Positions 16,061 to 23,750 of a DNA stretch of 30,711 nucleotides are shown here, one piece after another. Below the pieces are notes generated by a model. It was not told where the DNA came from. It was given only the letters and a program-made list of their open reading frames with translations, and ran no database searches. Source of the DNA: Bog-159 sp049511415. GTDB taxonomy: Bacteria; Acidobacteriota; Terriglobia; Bryobacterales; Bryobacteraceae. Made by a program: the position numbers and the translations under genes. Each line of letters starts with the position of its first letter. The stretch's first letter is position 1. Location of the stretch: contig JBEKYC010000107.1 of assembly GCA_049511415.1 (NCBI GenBank), forward strand, positions 1-30,711, given 5' to 3'.

Positions 16061-17514
16061 CCCGGCTGGGAGCGCCGGAAACATTGAACAGCGTGGTCCG
16101 GTCCGTCAAACGCTTCTTGGGACGCACCGAGATGGCCGACAAGATTCCCGTGCAGTTCATGCAGAATAAGATCCTGAAACGCCGCTACCTGCCCCGCGAG
16201 GTGACCACCTTCTATCTCAGGCATGTCCGGCAGGCGCTCGAAAAGAACGGCGGGATGCGGTTCCGCCGGCTCGCTATTACCCACCCCGCGCGATTCAAAC
16301 TGGGCCAGATTGAGGACCTCAAGCAGGCCGTGCGTGATGCGTTTGGAGAAGTGGATCTGACGTGTTATCAGGAGCCCATCGCCGCCGGATTGGAGCACAT
16401 TCTGGCGGGCGGGGACGAGAATCCCGGCGCCTATACGCTGGGGGTCTTCGATTGCGGCGGCGGCACTACGGACCTAAGCGTGATTCGGGTTGAAAAATCC
16501 GCGCAGAATGGTCTGGAAGAACTGAACGCCACGCTGCTGGCGAGCTCCGGCAAGTGGTTCGGTGGCGAGGATCTGACGCTTGAAGTCCGCAGCCGCGCCG
16601 TCAAGAAGATTGATCAAAACCTGCCCACGAAGGGCGGAGGCAGGCTGCTGGTTGCCGGCGAAGAGGAAATACGGTATCGCAGCTTTGCCGGCCTGAACGA
16701 CGAGTATCTGTGGCGTTGGGCGGAAAAGGCCAAACTGGACTTGTTGTATCCCAACCCCCAGCCCCCGGACGCCAGCCTCGGACCGCTGATGGTTTTGAAA
16801 GCCGCCGGCGTCGAAGGGACAAACTTTCGCGTGGCCGATATCCTGCCCGAAGCGGACGGTATCAAGGAATTTCTGCGGGCCAATATCGCCGAACTCGCGG
16901 ATATGCTGCAAGACCTGGTGACCAAGAACCAGATTGCGCAACTGGACTTCATTCTGTTGTCCGGCATGACCAGTTCGATTCCCCTGGTGCGCACGGTCCT
17001 GCAGGAGAAGTTTCCCAATTCCAAAGTCGTGCAGTCAAACGAACCGAAGAAGTGCGTGGCCAAGGGAGCCTGCTATCTGGAGGCCATCCTCCACGATGCC
17101 CTGGCCTTGCGCCTGAAAGTGCACGGGCGGGCCGCGACCGTGAGCCGGATCGGTTTCGCGGATTGGGGACGTTCGATTACCCGCAAGTTCTGGGAATTGA
17201 TCCCCGCCGGAGTGCCCATTCCGGACGCCGGCTTGCGTAAGACCAAGACCTTGTATCTGCGGCCGGAGACCATTGTCGAGGTGCTGGAGAACGACGATGA
17301 CGATAACCGCCTGGGCGGGAATAATCCCAACATCTCGCTGGTCGGGCGATTTCGCCCCACCCCCACCCTCATCCTCCCGGCGGAAGGATCCGGCGTCGAA
17401 GTGGAACTGTGTGTGAATGCGGATTTGGAATGCAGCCTGTCGGGTCGGCTTTCTGGCACTAGCGAGGACTTCAAGCCCTTCGTTCGCGTGCCGCCGGACG
17501 AAATACGCCGTTGA
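15925..17514 (+). CDS. Segment 3 of the broken Hsp70-like gene: most of the actin-fold ATPase
   Basis: This open frame gives 529 residues from an ATG at 15925, but authentic sequence begins only near base 16016 (LEGDQAITDYGGRV). The motifs are VKRFLGR, the Hsp70-like stretch RRLAITHPARF, YQEPIAAGLEHI, phosphate-2 loop VFDCGGGTTDLSVI, FGGEDLT, adenosine loop ILLSGMTSSIPLVRTVL and NEPKKCVAKGACY. The last 150 residues (from about LRLKVHGRAATV) are a beta-rich tail of no known family. The phosphate-1 loop, needed for ATP hydrolysis in Hsp70, is left behind in segment 2. Expressed alone, this segment would lack a working active site. Confidence 0.7.
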   Translation: MRRFPEPDPGRLHHGVDRAPGFHGRPRQKPLEGDQAITDYGGRVLTRLGAPETLNSVVRSVKRFLGRTEMADKIPVQFMQNKILKRRYLPREVTTFYLRHVRQALEKNGGMRFRRLAITHPARFKLGQIEDLKQAVRDAFGEVDLTCYQEPIAAGLEHILAGGDENPGAYTLGVFDCGGGTTDLSVIRVEKSAQNGLEELNATLLASSGKWFGGEDLTLEVRSRAVKKIDQNLPTKGGGRLLVAGEEEIRYRSFAGLNDEYLWRWAEKAKLDLLYPNPQPPDASLGPLMVLKAAGVEGTNFRVADILPEADGIKEFLRANIAELADMLQDLVTKNQIAQLDFILLSGMTSSIPLVRTVLQEKFPNSKVVQSNEPKKCVAKGACYLEAILHDALALRLKVHGRAATVSRIGFADWGRSITRKFWELIPAGVPIPDAGLRKTKTLYLRPETIVEVLENDDDDNRLGGNNPNISLVGRFRPTPTLILPAEGSGVEVELCVNADLECSLSGRLSGTSEDFKPFVRVPPDEIRR

Positions 17515-17522
17515 GGTTAGCC

Positions 17523-19166
17523 ATGTATCGCACCATGCGCTCACAAATCGTTTGCCATCTATTGCGCGCCGCCCTGGCGCTGGCCTCTGCAGCGGCTCTA
17601 ACGTCGCAAGAGCCTCCCGATTCGCCGCCGGCGGCCATCGCCCTGGAGTCGCCGCCCGCCGCCGTCGTCACAACGTTCGACGCCGGCGGCCATGCCGAGG
17701 TCGGGTTTAGCGGCACAACGACCTATGGACTCCGCCTGGAGGGCGCGAGCGCCGGCACGCAAACCAATCTGCAATGCACGGCCGACCCGGTCGCGCTCCA
17801 GCAGCGCGTGTGGAGCCGGGTGACTGGCGCTTGCCGGCTGCTCATCTCCGCCAAAATCGCCGCCGGCGATCCGGTTCGCCTGGTGCGGCTGAATATTTCG
17901 CGGGCGCCTTACGCGGCGGGCGAAACGCTGCCCGGTAGCACACCGGCGCGCGAGATCGAGATCCGCGCCCAGGCGCCCAAGATCGCACCGCCTGAAACGC
18001 GACATGCTTCTTCCGTATACGTGTACGTGGCCGCCGCCGCATTCGCCCTCGCCATTCTGGCGGCCCTTGTCCTTTTCTTGCGCCGCCGTCCGGGCACGGC
18101 GCCCGGCGAGGACGCAATTACCGATCCTGCGCCGGAGGATGCACCTGAAGCTCACCCGCACATGTCCGGCGCCGACGTGCCCGAGGAAATCCGGATGCGA
18201 TTGCGGGCATTGGAAGAAAGGTTGGAAGCGGACCAAAAAGCCAGATCCGCGCAAAACGGATCAGCCCTGGACGAGGTCGTCCATAACCTGGGCCACAGCG
18301 CCGCCCTGCTGGTGGATGAAGCCCGCCGCCTGCATTCCACGGTCGCGCAGCGGGCGGAAGAATTTCGCCGCTATATGGAGGAAACCAGCCAGTTGAGGCA
18401 CATGCCGCCGGAACGGCTGGCGTCGCTGCTCGCCGCGGTGCCCGATACGGCGCTCATCATGCCGGTATCGCCGCAGAAAAATGAGGCCATTGCCGCGCAG
18501 TTCGATGCGGCCGTGCGCACCTGTGTGCGGGAAATGCCTGTTGTCAGGGCCGAGTTGGAACCCATGGCACGGACCCTCAGCCGGGTAGTTGTCCCGCTGG
18601 ACTCTCTGCACGATGCCGGCACGAAACTCCAGAACCGGGCCTTGATGGATCGGCTGGCCGATGTGCGCGCGGAGATTCGCAATATATCCCAGGAACTCGA
18701 CGCCGCCCTGGCCGGCGCCGGCAGCGACCGCGTATGTCTGTATTTCCGGCTGGAGCTTTCCACGCTCGGCAGCACGGAACAGAACCTCAGCTCGGAATTG
18801 GCCAATAGCCTGCGCAAACAACTGGTCCGCCTGGCGGACCCCGTGCATTATTTCGGCATGCGCTTCGAGTTGACCATCGGTCAGGCGTTACAGGAGGTCA
18901 TCGACTGTTGCGACACCATCCTCGATCCGGGCCGGAGAATCGACGGCGTTCAGAAACAGATCGCGGCGTTTGCCGCGGAAGCGGACGCCACCCTGCTCGA
19001 TCCCCGGCCGGGAACGCCGCTCCTCGACAACGAGCACATGGTTTTTGGCGTGGTGAGTTGCACCAACCCCGGCGACCGGCCGGATCATATCAGCGCCCTG
19101 CGGGTACGCGGCATCCGCCGCCGCGGCCAGGTTCTTCGTAAAGCGTCGGTGACGATATTCAGTTAG
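17523..19166 (+). CDS. Membrane-anchored coiled-coil protein of unknown function
   Basis: The protein has 547 residues from the ATG at 17523, which is preceded by GAGG. A TTG 12 bases earlier is a weaker option. A signal peptide or first anchor covers about 1-28. A small beta-rich extracytoplasmic domain follows (about 40-160). One membrane helix lies at about 163-187 (VYVYVAAAAFALAILAALVLFL) and is followed by RRR, so the long C-terminal part is likely cytoplasmic. Residues about 222-290 are heptad-like and charged (MRLRALEERLEADQKARS), consistent with a coiled coil. The rest, to the end, is helical with many Leu/Arg/Glu. No family recognised. The 8-bp gap after the Hsp70-like gene and the shared layout (outer domain, one helix, inner helical domain) suggest that it couples the membrane to the cytoplasmic proteins of the operon. 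Confidence 0.75.
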   Translation: MYRTMRSQIVCHLLRAALALASAAALTSQEPPDSPPAAIALESPPAAVVTTFDAGGHAEVGFSGTTTYGLRLEGASAGTQTNLQCTADPVALQQRVWSRVTGACRLLISAKIAAGDPVRLVRLNISRAPYAAGETLPGSTPAREIEIRAQAPKIAPPETRHASSVYVYVAAAAFALAILAALVLFLRRRPGTAPGEDAITDPAPEDAPEAHPHMSGADVPEEIRMRLRALEERLEADQKARSAQNGSALDEVVHNLGHSAALLVDEARRLHSTVAQRAEEFRRYMEETSQLRHMPPERLASLLAAVPDTALIMPVSPQKNEAIAAQFDAAVRTCVREMPVVRAELEPMARTLSRVVVPLDSLHDAGTKLQNRALMDRLADVRAEIRNISQELDAALAGAGSDRVCLYFRLELSTLGSTEQNLSSELANSLRKQLVRLADPVHYFGMRFELTIGQALQEVIDCCDTILDPGRRIDGVQKQIAAFAAEADATLLDPRPGTPLLDNEHMVFGVVSCTNPGDRPDHISALRVRGIRRRGQVLRKASVTIFS

Positions 19167-19179
19167 GCCCGATTGCTAT

Positions 19180-21411
19180 ATGCCCAAATGCCTCAAATGC
19201 GAAACCGAACGCCGCGCGCGGGAACCCCGCTGCGAGAAGTGCGGATTTCCGTTCAGCCACTATTCGGCGGGGCAAGTGATCAAGCCCGGCGAATATGAAC
19301 TGGCCGATGCCAACGCATGGGGCGAATGCGAACTGGTGTGGAAGGCCCAGTGGCGAAGGCCGAACTCCGACGGCGCCGTCGAGATCCGCGAGTTGGCGCC
19401 GCTGCCCGCGGATGTGGCGCGCGTTCGCGAAGCTTGCCGCGATTGGACCCAGGCGTGCCACAACTCCGGCGCCGCGATCCCGAAATTGTTGGACTTTTTT
19501 ACGGAGAAGCAGCATTTCTGCGCGGTTTGGAGCTCGGAACCGTCCCCCAGTCTTCGAGATCTGGCCGGCGGGGGCCAGCCATCCGCTCCCGATCTGGAGA
19601 CACTTTGGAAAGCGGCTCTAAACTCTCTGCAAACGCTGCAGGCAGCCGCCGGCGACTTCTGCCACGGCGACCTTAGCCCGGATACAATCTGCGTTCTACC
19701 CGGAAATTCCGCTTGCGTGCGCTTCGCCGCTCCCTCATTGTTGGCTTACGCCGAATCCCGCTCCGGCCAGCCCGTGCGCGCGCGCGATCTGCAGCTTCTG
19801 GGCACAGCGCTTCGAAATACGGTTGATTCCCGTCCGGGTTCGGAAATCGAGCGGTGGCGGAGCGGACCGTCGCAGGCTGGCCTGGAGTGGTGTTGCGGCG
19901 ATCAATGCGAACCCGCCACCAGCACGGCCAACGTGCTGGCGCTGATGGAGGAAGTGGCTCGCGCCTTGGATAGAGAGCAGCGGGGTTTCCCGGATCTGGC
20001 GCGAGAAGGCTATGCCAAAGCCGCGGCCATGGCTCGCGTGCCCTTCGTCGAGGAGTGCCTGCGCCGCTGTCAGAATGCCCCCGAGAGCGTTGCTCCAACG
20101 CCCGCGGCCGTAATCCCTTCCGAGGAGCAAAAGGCCCCTCCGCCCGTTGCCACCCCCGTGCCGCCGCCGCGGGCAAAGACCTCTCAGAAAATGGCAGTCC
20201 TTCCCAGGGAGCCGGACAAGGCCGCGCAGGAGACTCTCGTGCCGGTCGTTGAACAGGCCGAAGTGCCGCCACCGCTTGCGGCCGTGAGCGGGAATGCCAC
20301 CCACGAAATAGAAATCGTTGCGCAGGCGCCCGAGGCAACCTTGGTTGGACCCGCCACCCGCACGCCGGCTTATTCCACACCCATCCTGACGCCGGTGCAG
20401 CCGTTGCGAGGTCCCGCAAAAACCGATCCCGGCGCCGCCGCTGACACTTCCCACCGGATGCCCGCGGAGGCGCCCGCGAAGACCCAACCCAAGAGTCCTC
20501 CCGCCACGAAGTCGGGCCAAATCGTTGCCGCCAAAGCATCTCCTAAGATGCGCGCGGCTATGCCCGGCAGACGCGGGTGGATCGTGGCCGCGGGAGGCTT
20601 GGCGATCGTGGCGATCGCCGGTGCGGTCTGGCTGCTTCCCTCGAATTCGCGCCTAAACCAGGCCTTGTCGCTGATCCAGGCAAACCAACTGGTCTCCACC
20701 GATAAGACCAAGCCGAGCGCATACAGTCTCTACCGCCAGGCCGTCGAGCAGGACGGTCCCAAGAGCCGCACGGTCCGGGCGATCGCCGATGCCGCAAAAC
20801 CCAAGCTCGACGAACGCATTCAGCGCGCCCTGACCGTGCATTATGCGGACAGCAATAGTAAAGACGTTAACTGGGCGGAGACCAGCTTAATCGCGCAATG
20901 GCGGCGGGAACTGAGCCAGGACAATGAACCAAAAATCGTAGCGGAGGCGCTTTTTTGCCAAGGCATGCAAGACCTGGAAAGCGGCCAGTTAAGCGACGCG
21001 ATCCAGGCCTTCGATGGCTCCCAGGAGGCTGCGCCCACCTGGGCCGGGCCCAAGAACGGCAAAGCCCGCGCGTTCTTCCGGCAAGGGCGCCGGAATGACG
21101 CCGAAGCCGCTTACCAGGAAGCCGCGCAACTCGATCCCAAGTGGCCCGAGCCTCACCTGAGCCTGGGCAATCTCTATATGGACACTGACCTCGACAAAGC
21201 CGAGAAAGAGTTCCAGGAAGCCCTGGCAATTCGGCCCGACTTGCCGGTCGCCAATTATGATCTGGGCGTCCTGTATCACACAAAGGGAGCCCAATTCTTC
21301 CCGCGAAGCTGTCAGGCGCTGCGAAACGCCACGGCAACGGCCAATCCACTCGGCCTCGACGCGCACATGGTCGGGTTTGCCAAAGATTTGATGCAGATTG
21401 TCTGCCGGTGA
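19180..21411 (+). CDS. Zinc-ribbon / pseudokinase / TPR membrane protein
   Basis: This 743-residue protein has several parts. Residues 4-21 are a Cys4 zinc ribbon (CLKC, CEKC). Residues about 35-260 resemble a Ser/Thr kinase fold. The catalytic-loop-like motif is FCHGDLSPDTICV (HGD at 162-164), and ARDLQLLGTAL (201-211) sits where kinases have the SDxYSLG segment. No Gly-rich loop or Lys-Glu pair is obvious, and the DFG position reads RFAAPS, so it is probably a pseudokinase. A Pro/Ala-rich linker (about 305-455) leads to one membrane helix (about 466-486, WIVAAGGLAIVAIAGAVWLL). A TPR-like region follows (about 590-710, AFFRQGRRNDAEAAYQEAAQLDP and the next repeat). The kinase-like part should face the cytoplasm and the TPRs the periplasm. 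It overlaps the sigma gene by 4 bp. Confidence 0.8.
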   Translation: MPKCLKCETERRAREPRCEKCGFPFSHYSAGQVIKPGEYELADANAWGECELVWKAQWRRPNSDGAVEIRELAPLPADVARVREACRDWTQACHNSGAAIPKLLDFFTEKQHFCAVWSSEPSPSLRDLAGGGQPSAPDLETLWKAALNSLQTLQAAAGDFCHGDLSPDTICVLPGNSACVRFAAPSLLAYAESRSGQPVRARDLQLLGTALRNTVDSRPGSEIERWRSGPSQAGLEWCCGDQCEPATSTANVLALMEEVARALDREQRGFPDLAREGYAKAAAMARVPFVEECLRRCQNAPESVAPTPAAVIPSEEQKAPPPVATPVPPPRAKTSQKMAVLPREPDKAAQETLVPVVEQAEVPPPLAAVSGNATHEIEIVAQAPEATLVGPATRTPAYSTPILTPVQPLRGPAKTDPGAAADTSHRMPAEAPAKTQPKSPPATKSGQIVAAKASPKMRAAMPGRRGWIVAAGGLAIVAIAGAVWLLPSNSRLNQALSLIQANQLVSTDKTKPSAYSLYRQAVEQDGPKSRTVRAIADAAKPKLDERIQRALTVHYADSNSKDVNWAETSLIAQWRRELSQDNEPKIVAEALFCQGMQDLESGQLSDAIQAFDGSQEAAPTWAGPKNGKARAFFRQGRRNDAEAAYQEAAQLDPKWPEPHLSLGNLYMDTDLDKAEKEFQEALAIRPDLPVANYDLGVLYHTKGAQFFPRSCQALRNATATANPLGLDAHMVGFAKDLMQIVCR

Positions 21412-22052
21412 ATGCCATGCGGACTCACTCAATCATCGATGATGCTAGCATGGTGTTTCGCCATCAGCCCGCAATGGACTGGCCCACTCAAATCTCCAGC
21501 TACTATCAAGGGACTCCCGGCGCATTCGACCCCATCTTCAATCATTGGTTTCCACGCTTCGTGAGTCACGCGCGGCTGAGCGGACTGCGCGACGCGGACG
21601 CCCAGGACGCGGCGCTGGAGACGCTTTATAAAGTGGCGCGCACTCTCGATCCAGGGAGCCGGTACGACCCGTCCAGAGGGGCGGCCTTCTCCACCTGGAT
21701 TTACAAAATCGCTTATCACGTGCGCCTGGATTTTATCAGGCGTCAAAAAAGCGATCACAGTGTCCCGGCCGAAGACAATGTCCTCGAGAGTATCCCAGCT
21801 ACTGAGAAAGGTCCTTACCATGTGACCGTGCAGCATCGTTTCGGGAAGGACCTCGAAGATTGCCTGCGGAATATGGACGGCGCCCACCGGGAGGTCTTCG
21901 TGCTGCGCGAGATAGAGGAGCAGACACTGGACCAGATTGCTGCCACCATCGACCTCAGCATTTCGGCCGTCCATCGTTTGGTGGCGCGAGTGAAAACCCA
22001 ACTGCGCGCGTGTCTGAGCCAGAAGGGATACGGCCAGGAGGCGACCGCATGA
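21408..22052 (+). CDS. ECF-like sigma70-family RNA polymerase sigma factor
   Basis: This 214-residue protein has a sigma-2 region at about 38-115 (DAQDAALETLYKVAR, FSTWIYKIAYHVRLDFIRRQ) and a sigma-4 helix-turn-helix region at about 148-205 (HREVFVLREIEEQTLDQIAA, ISAVHRLVARVKTQL). These are joined by a short linker with no sigma-3 domain, as in group 4 sigma factors. It would direct RNA polymerase to a special promoter set, probably including this operon. The GTG at 21408 overlaps the previous stop (GTGA). An ATG at 21417 with GGTGA just upstream is an equally good start and changes only three residues. The following anti-sigma candidate overlaps its stop by 4 bp, the classical sigma/anti-sigma arrangement. 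Confidence 0.9.
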   Translation: MNAMRTHSIIDDASMVFRHQPAMDWPTQISSYYQGTPGAFDPIFNHWFPRFVSHARLSGLRDADAQDAALETLYKVARTLDPGSRYDPSRGAAFSTWIYKIAYHVRLDFIRRQKSDHSVPAEDNVLESIPATEKGPYHVTVQHRFGKDLEDCLRNMDGAHREVFVLREIEEQTLDQIAATIDLSISAVHRLVARVKTQLRACLSQKGYGQEATA

Positions 22053-22807
22053 CAAGCACAGACGACACGGGCGACAATCTGCTGCGCGCGGCCGCGGAGG
22101 CGCATGTGGCGGCCATGCCCCGTCAGCATTACCTGAAGACACCGGGCTGTCCACCGTTGACAACGTTCGCGGGAAAGGATCTGCCCGAATTGTCCGCGGC
22201 GGATGCGGCGCATGTGGCATCCTGCGGCTACTGCCAGAAGCTGCTCGCCTTCCGTTTCCGGCAGGACTGCCCCGGAATTGCCGATCTGGTTCGCTTCCAG
22301 GCCGGTGCCACTTTCTTTGGCAAGGCTCTCGAAGCGCATCTGGCGGACGATCAGTGCCGGCGCTGCCGGATCGTGCTGGCTTCCTCCTGGATGGCGGCGC
22401 TCTCGGCAGCCTGGCGAACGGGACGGCTGGCGTTGCAGAAGCTGCAGGCGCTTGCCCAAGAGACGGCGATCGGCTCCGCGGTGCTCGTCATGCAGCCGGA
22501 GTTCGCCTCGCCTGCACAAGGCCCCGCATTTCGCATTACGGCGGGCGACGCCGCCGGCTTGATGCTCGCCACTTTGATCAATGAACGCAGCGAGGCGGTG
22601 TTGTACATCGAAGCGCGGGGCCCGGAGATGGGCGGACGGCGCGCGTTCGTGGATGTCTCCGGCCCGCAGGGCCGGCTCACGGCGGTCGTTCCGCTGGAAC
22701 AGATCGGCAAGTCCGCCACGGGCATTCACAGATTTGGCCCTACTGCCGGCCTGATCGCCGCTGTCGGCGACCAAGTCACGCTTTTCGTCGGGCTGGAACA
22801 AGGCTGA
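22049..22807 (+). CDS. Soluble zinc-finger protein, probable anti-sigma factor
   Basis: This 252-residue protein starts with an ATGA overlap on the sigma stop and a strong AGGAGG site. Two zinc-binding segments resemble the anti-sigma ZAS finger: H55-x3-C59-x2-C62 (HVASCGYC) and H97-x5-C103-x2-C106 (HLADDQCRRC). A helical stretch (about 110-140) and a beta-rich C-terminal domain (about 145-252, with AVLYIEARGPEM and GRRAFVDVSGP) follow. No membrane helix is visible, unlike most ECF anti-sigmas, so sensing would be cytoplasmic. The anti-sigma role is inferred from position and the His/Cys pattern. A zinc-binding adaptor is the main alternative. Confidence 0.75.
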   Translation: MTSTDDTGDNLLRAAAEAHVAAMPRQHYLKTPGCPPLTTFAGKDLPELSAADAAHVASCGYCQKLLAFRFRQDCPGIADLVRFQAGATFFGKALEAHLADDQCRRCRIVLASSWMAALSAAWRTGRLALQKLQALAQETAIGSAVLVMQPEFASPAQGPAFRITAGDAAGLMLATLINERSEAVLYIEARGPEMGGRRAFVDVSGPQGRLTAVVPLEQIGKSATGIHRFGPTAGLIAAVGDQVTLFVGLEQG

Positions 22808-22811
22808 TGTC

Positions 22812-23741
22812 TTGGCGGAACTCGCTATTCTCGCGCAGCGGCTTTCCCAATTCGCCGGCGACGATTCACAATTCTCGTTTGATCCGGCGTGGGGCGAGAT
22901 AGCCGGCGCTGCCGGCCTGCTCCTGGTGGCGTTGCGCTCGGTGGTGGTAGCGGCGGCGGATTCGGCGGTCCTTGTGCCCCAATGCATAGCGCTGCTGGAG
23001 CAGCCGCGGGCAAAGGAAAAGATCGACGCTTATTACTGCCATGTCCTGCGCGCCACCAGCAGCGCCAGGCAGCAGTATGCGTTGGCCCAGTCGGCTCGCA
23101 TTCAATCCAACGCGGTCGGCCTGTTGCGGGCTGCCCGCGACGCCGACACTGGGGCGATATGGTCCGACTGGCTCCGGCGGCCCGGCCGGACTTCCCCTTC
23201 CATGAAGGTTCCTATCGCCGGACACTGTGCCGGCGCCGGCTTTCTGGCGGAGCTGCAACTGTACTCCATCGCCAGCACTCCCCCTGTCGCCGTGGAGCAT
23301 CCCGAGCTGGCGTTGGAACCGCTCGGCGCCCAGTTGATGGAAGCCGTAGGCGAGCAGGCGCGCACGAAGGGTATTTCGTTCATGTGGCATATCGTGGTCC
23401 GGGATGAGTTGGGCGCGCAGCTGGCCCCGCTCGATGGCGATTCTCTGGGGGCGGCGCTGGCGGCTGGTGTGGAACTGATGTCCCGCCGCCTCACTTATAA
23501 TCCCGGCTGCCTGTTAATCGGCCGGGTACTCGAGGACCAGCGGCTCGGTCGCACCGGATATGAACGCGAAAAGCTCGTTCGCGCGCGCAGCGCCGCATTT
23601 ACCAGAATCGGAGTCGCGCTGGACTCCGGAATTAGCGACACCGAAATTGAGGCCATGAAGCCGGTCGTTGTGAGACGCCTCGGCACCATTCGCGATGCCG
23701 TGGAATTCGCGGCGCTGCGTAAGCCGGTCCCGTATCTTTAA
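22812..23741 (+). CDS. Lon-like (S16) Ser-Lys protease domain protein without ATPase
   Basis: This 309-residue protein has a helical N-terminal part (about 1-130) of unknown family. Residues about 135-309 read like the Lon proteolytic domain. PLDGDSLGAALAAG (205-219) matches the Lon motif DGPSAG with Ser211. GRVLEDQRLGRTGYEREKL (237-255) matches the Lon segment around the catalytic Lys, here Lys254. The C-terminal run RLGTIRDAVEFAAL (289-302) fits the last Lon strand and helix. Ser to Lys is 43 residues, the same as in E. coli Lon (S679/K722). There is no AAA+ module or Walker motif. The start is a TTG at 22812 with no in-frame ATG nearby. It is the last operon gene, 4 bp after the anti-sigma candidate. 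A role in cleaving the anti-sigma or another operon protein is inferred. Confidence 0.8.
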   Translation: MAELAILAQRLSQFAGDDSQFSFDPAWGEIAGAAGLLLVALRSVVVAAADSAVLVPQCIALLEQPRAKEKIDAYYCHVLRATSSARQQYALAQSARIQSNAVGLLRAARDADTGAIWSDWLRRPGRTSPSMKVPIAGHCAGAGFLAELQLYSIASTPPVAVEHPELALEPLGAQLMEAVGEQARTKGISFMWHIVVRDELGAQLAPLDGDSLGAALAAGVELMSRRLTYNPGCLLIGRVLEDQRLGRTGYEREKLVRARSAAFTRIGVALDSGISDTEIEAMKPVVVRRLGTIRDAVEFAALRKPVPYL

Positions 23742-23750
23742 CCGCCCGTG

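Larger units (their letters stand above)
14748..17514 (+). pseudogene. Zinc-ribbon / Hsp70-like ATPase gene broken by two frame disruptions
   Basis: The three reading-frame segments here join into one protein of about 916 residues if two lesions are repaired. It has an N-terminal zinc ribbon (C5-x2-C8, C20-x2-C23), then about 350 residues of beta-sandwich-like sequence. An Hsp70/actin-fold ATPase begins near residue 379, with phosphate-1 loop IDFGTSNSC, EPIAAG, phosphate-2 loop DCGGGTTDLS and adenosine loop LSGMTSSIPLV. No DnaK-type substrate-binding domain is seen. Lesion 1 is a 17-bp tandem duplication at 15504-15537 (+2 frame). Lesion 2 is near 16011-16016, consistent with one base lost from a C run or with a larger deletion. 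The start GTG at 14748 has GGAG upstream. As written, the phosphate-1 loop and the rest of the ATPase are in different frames, so no complete enzyme can be made. Sequencing error cannot be excluded. Confidence 0.8.
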
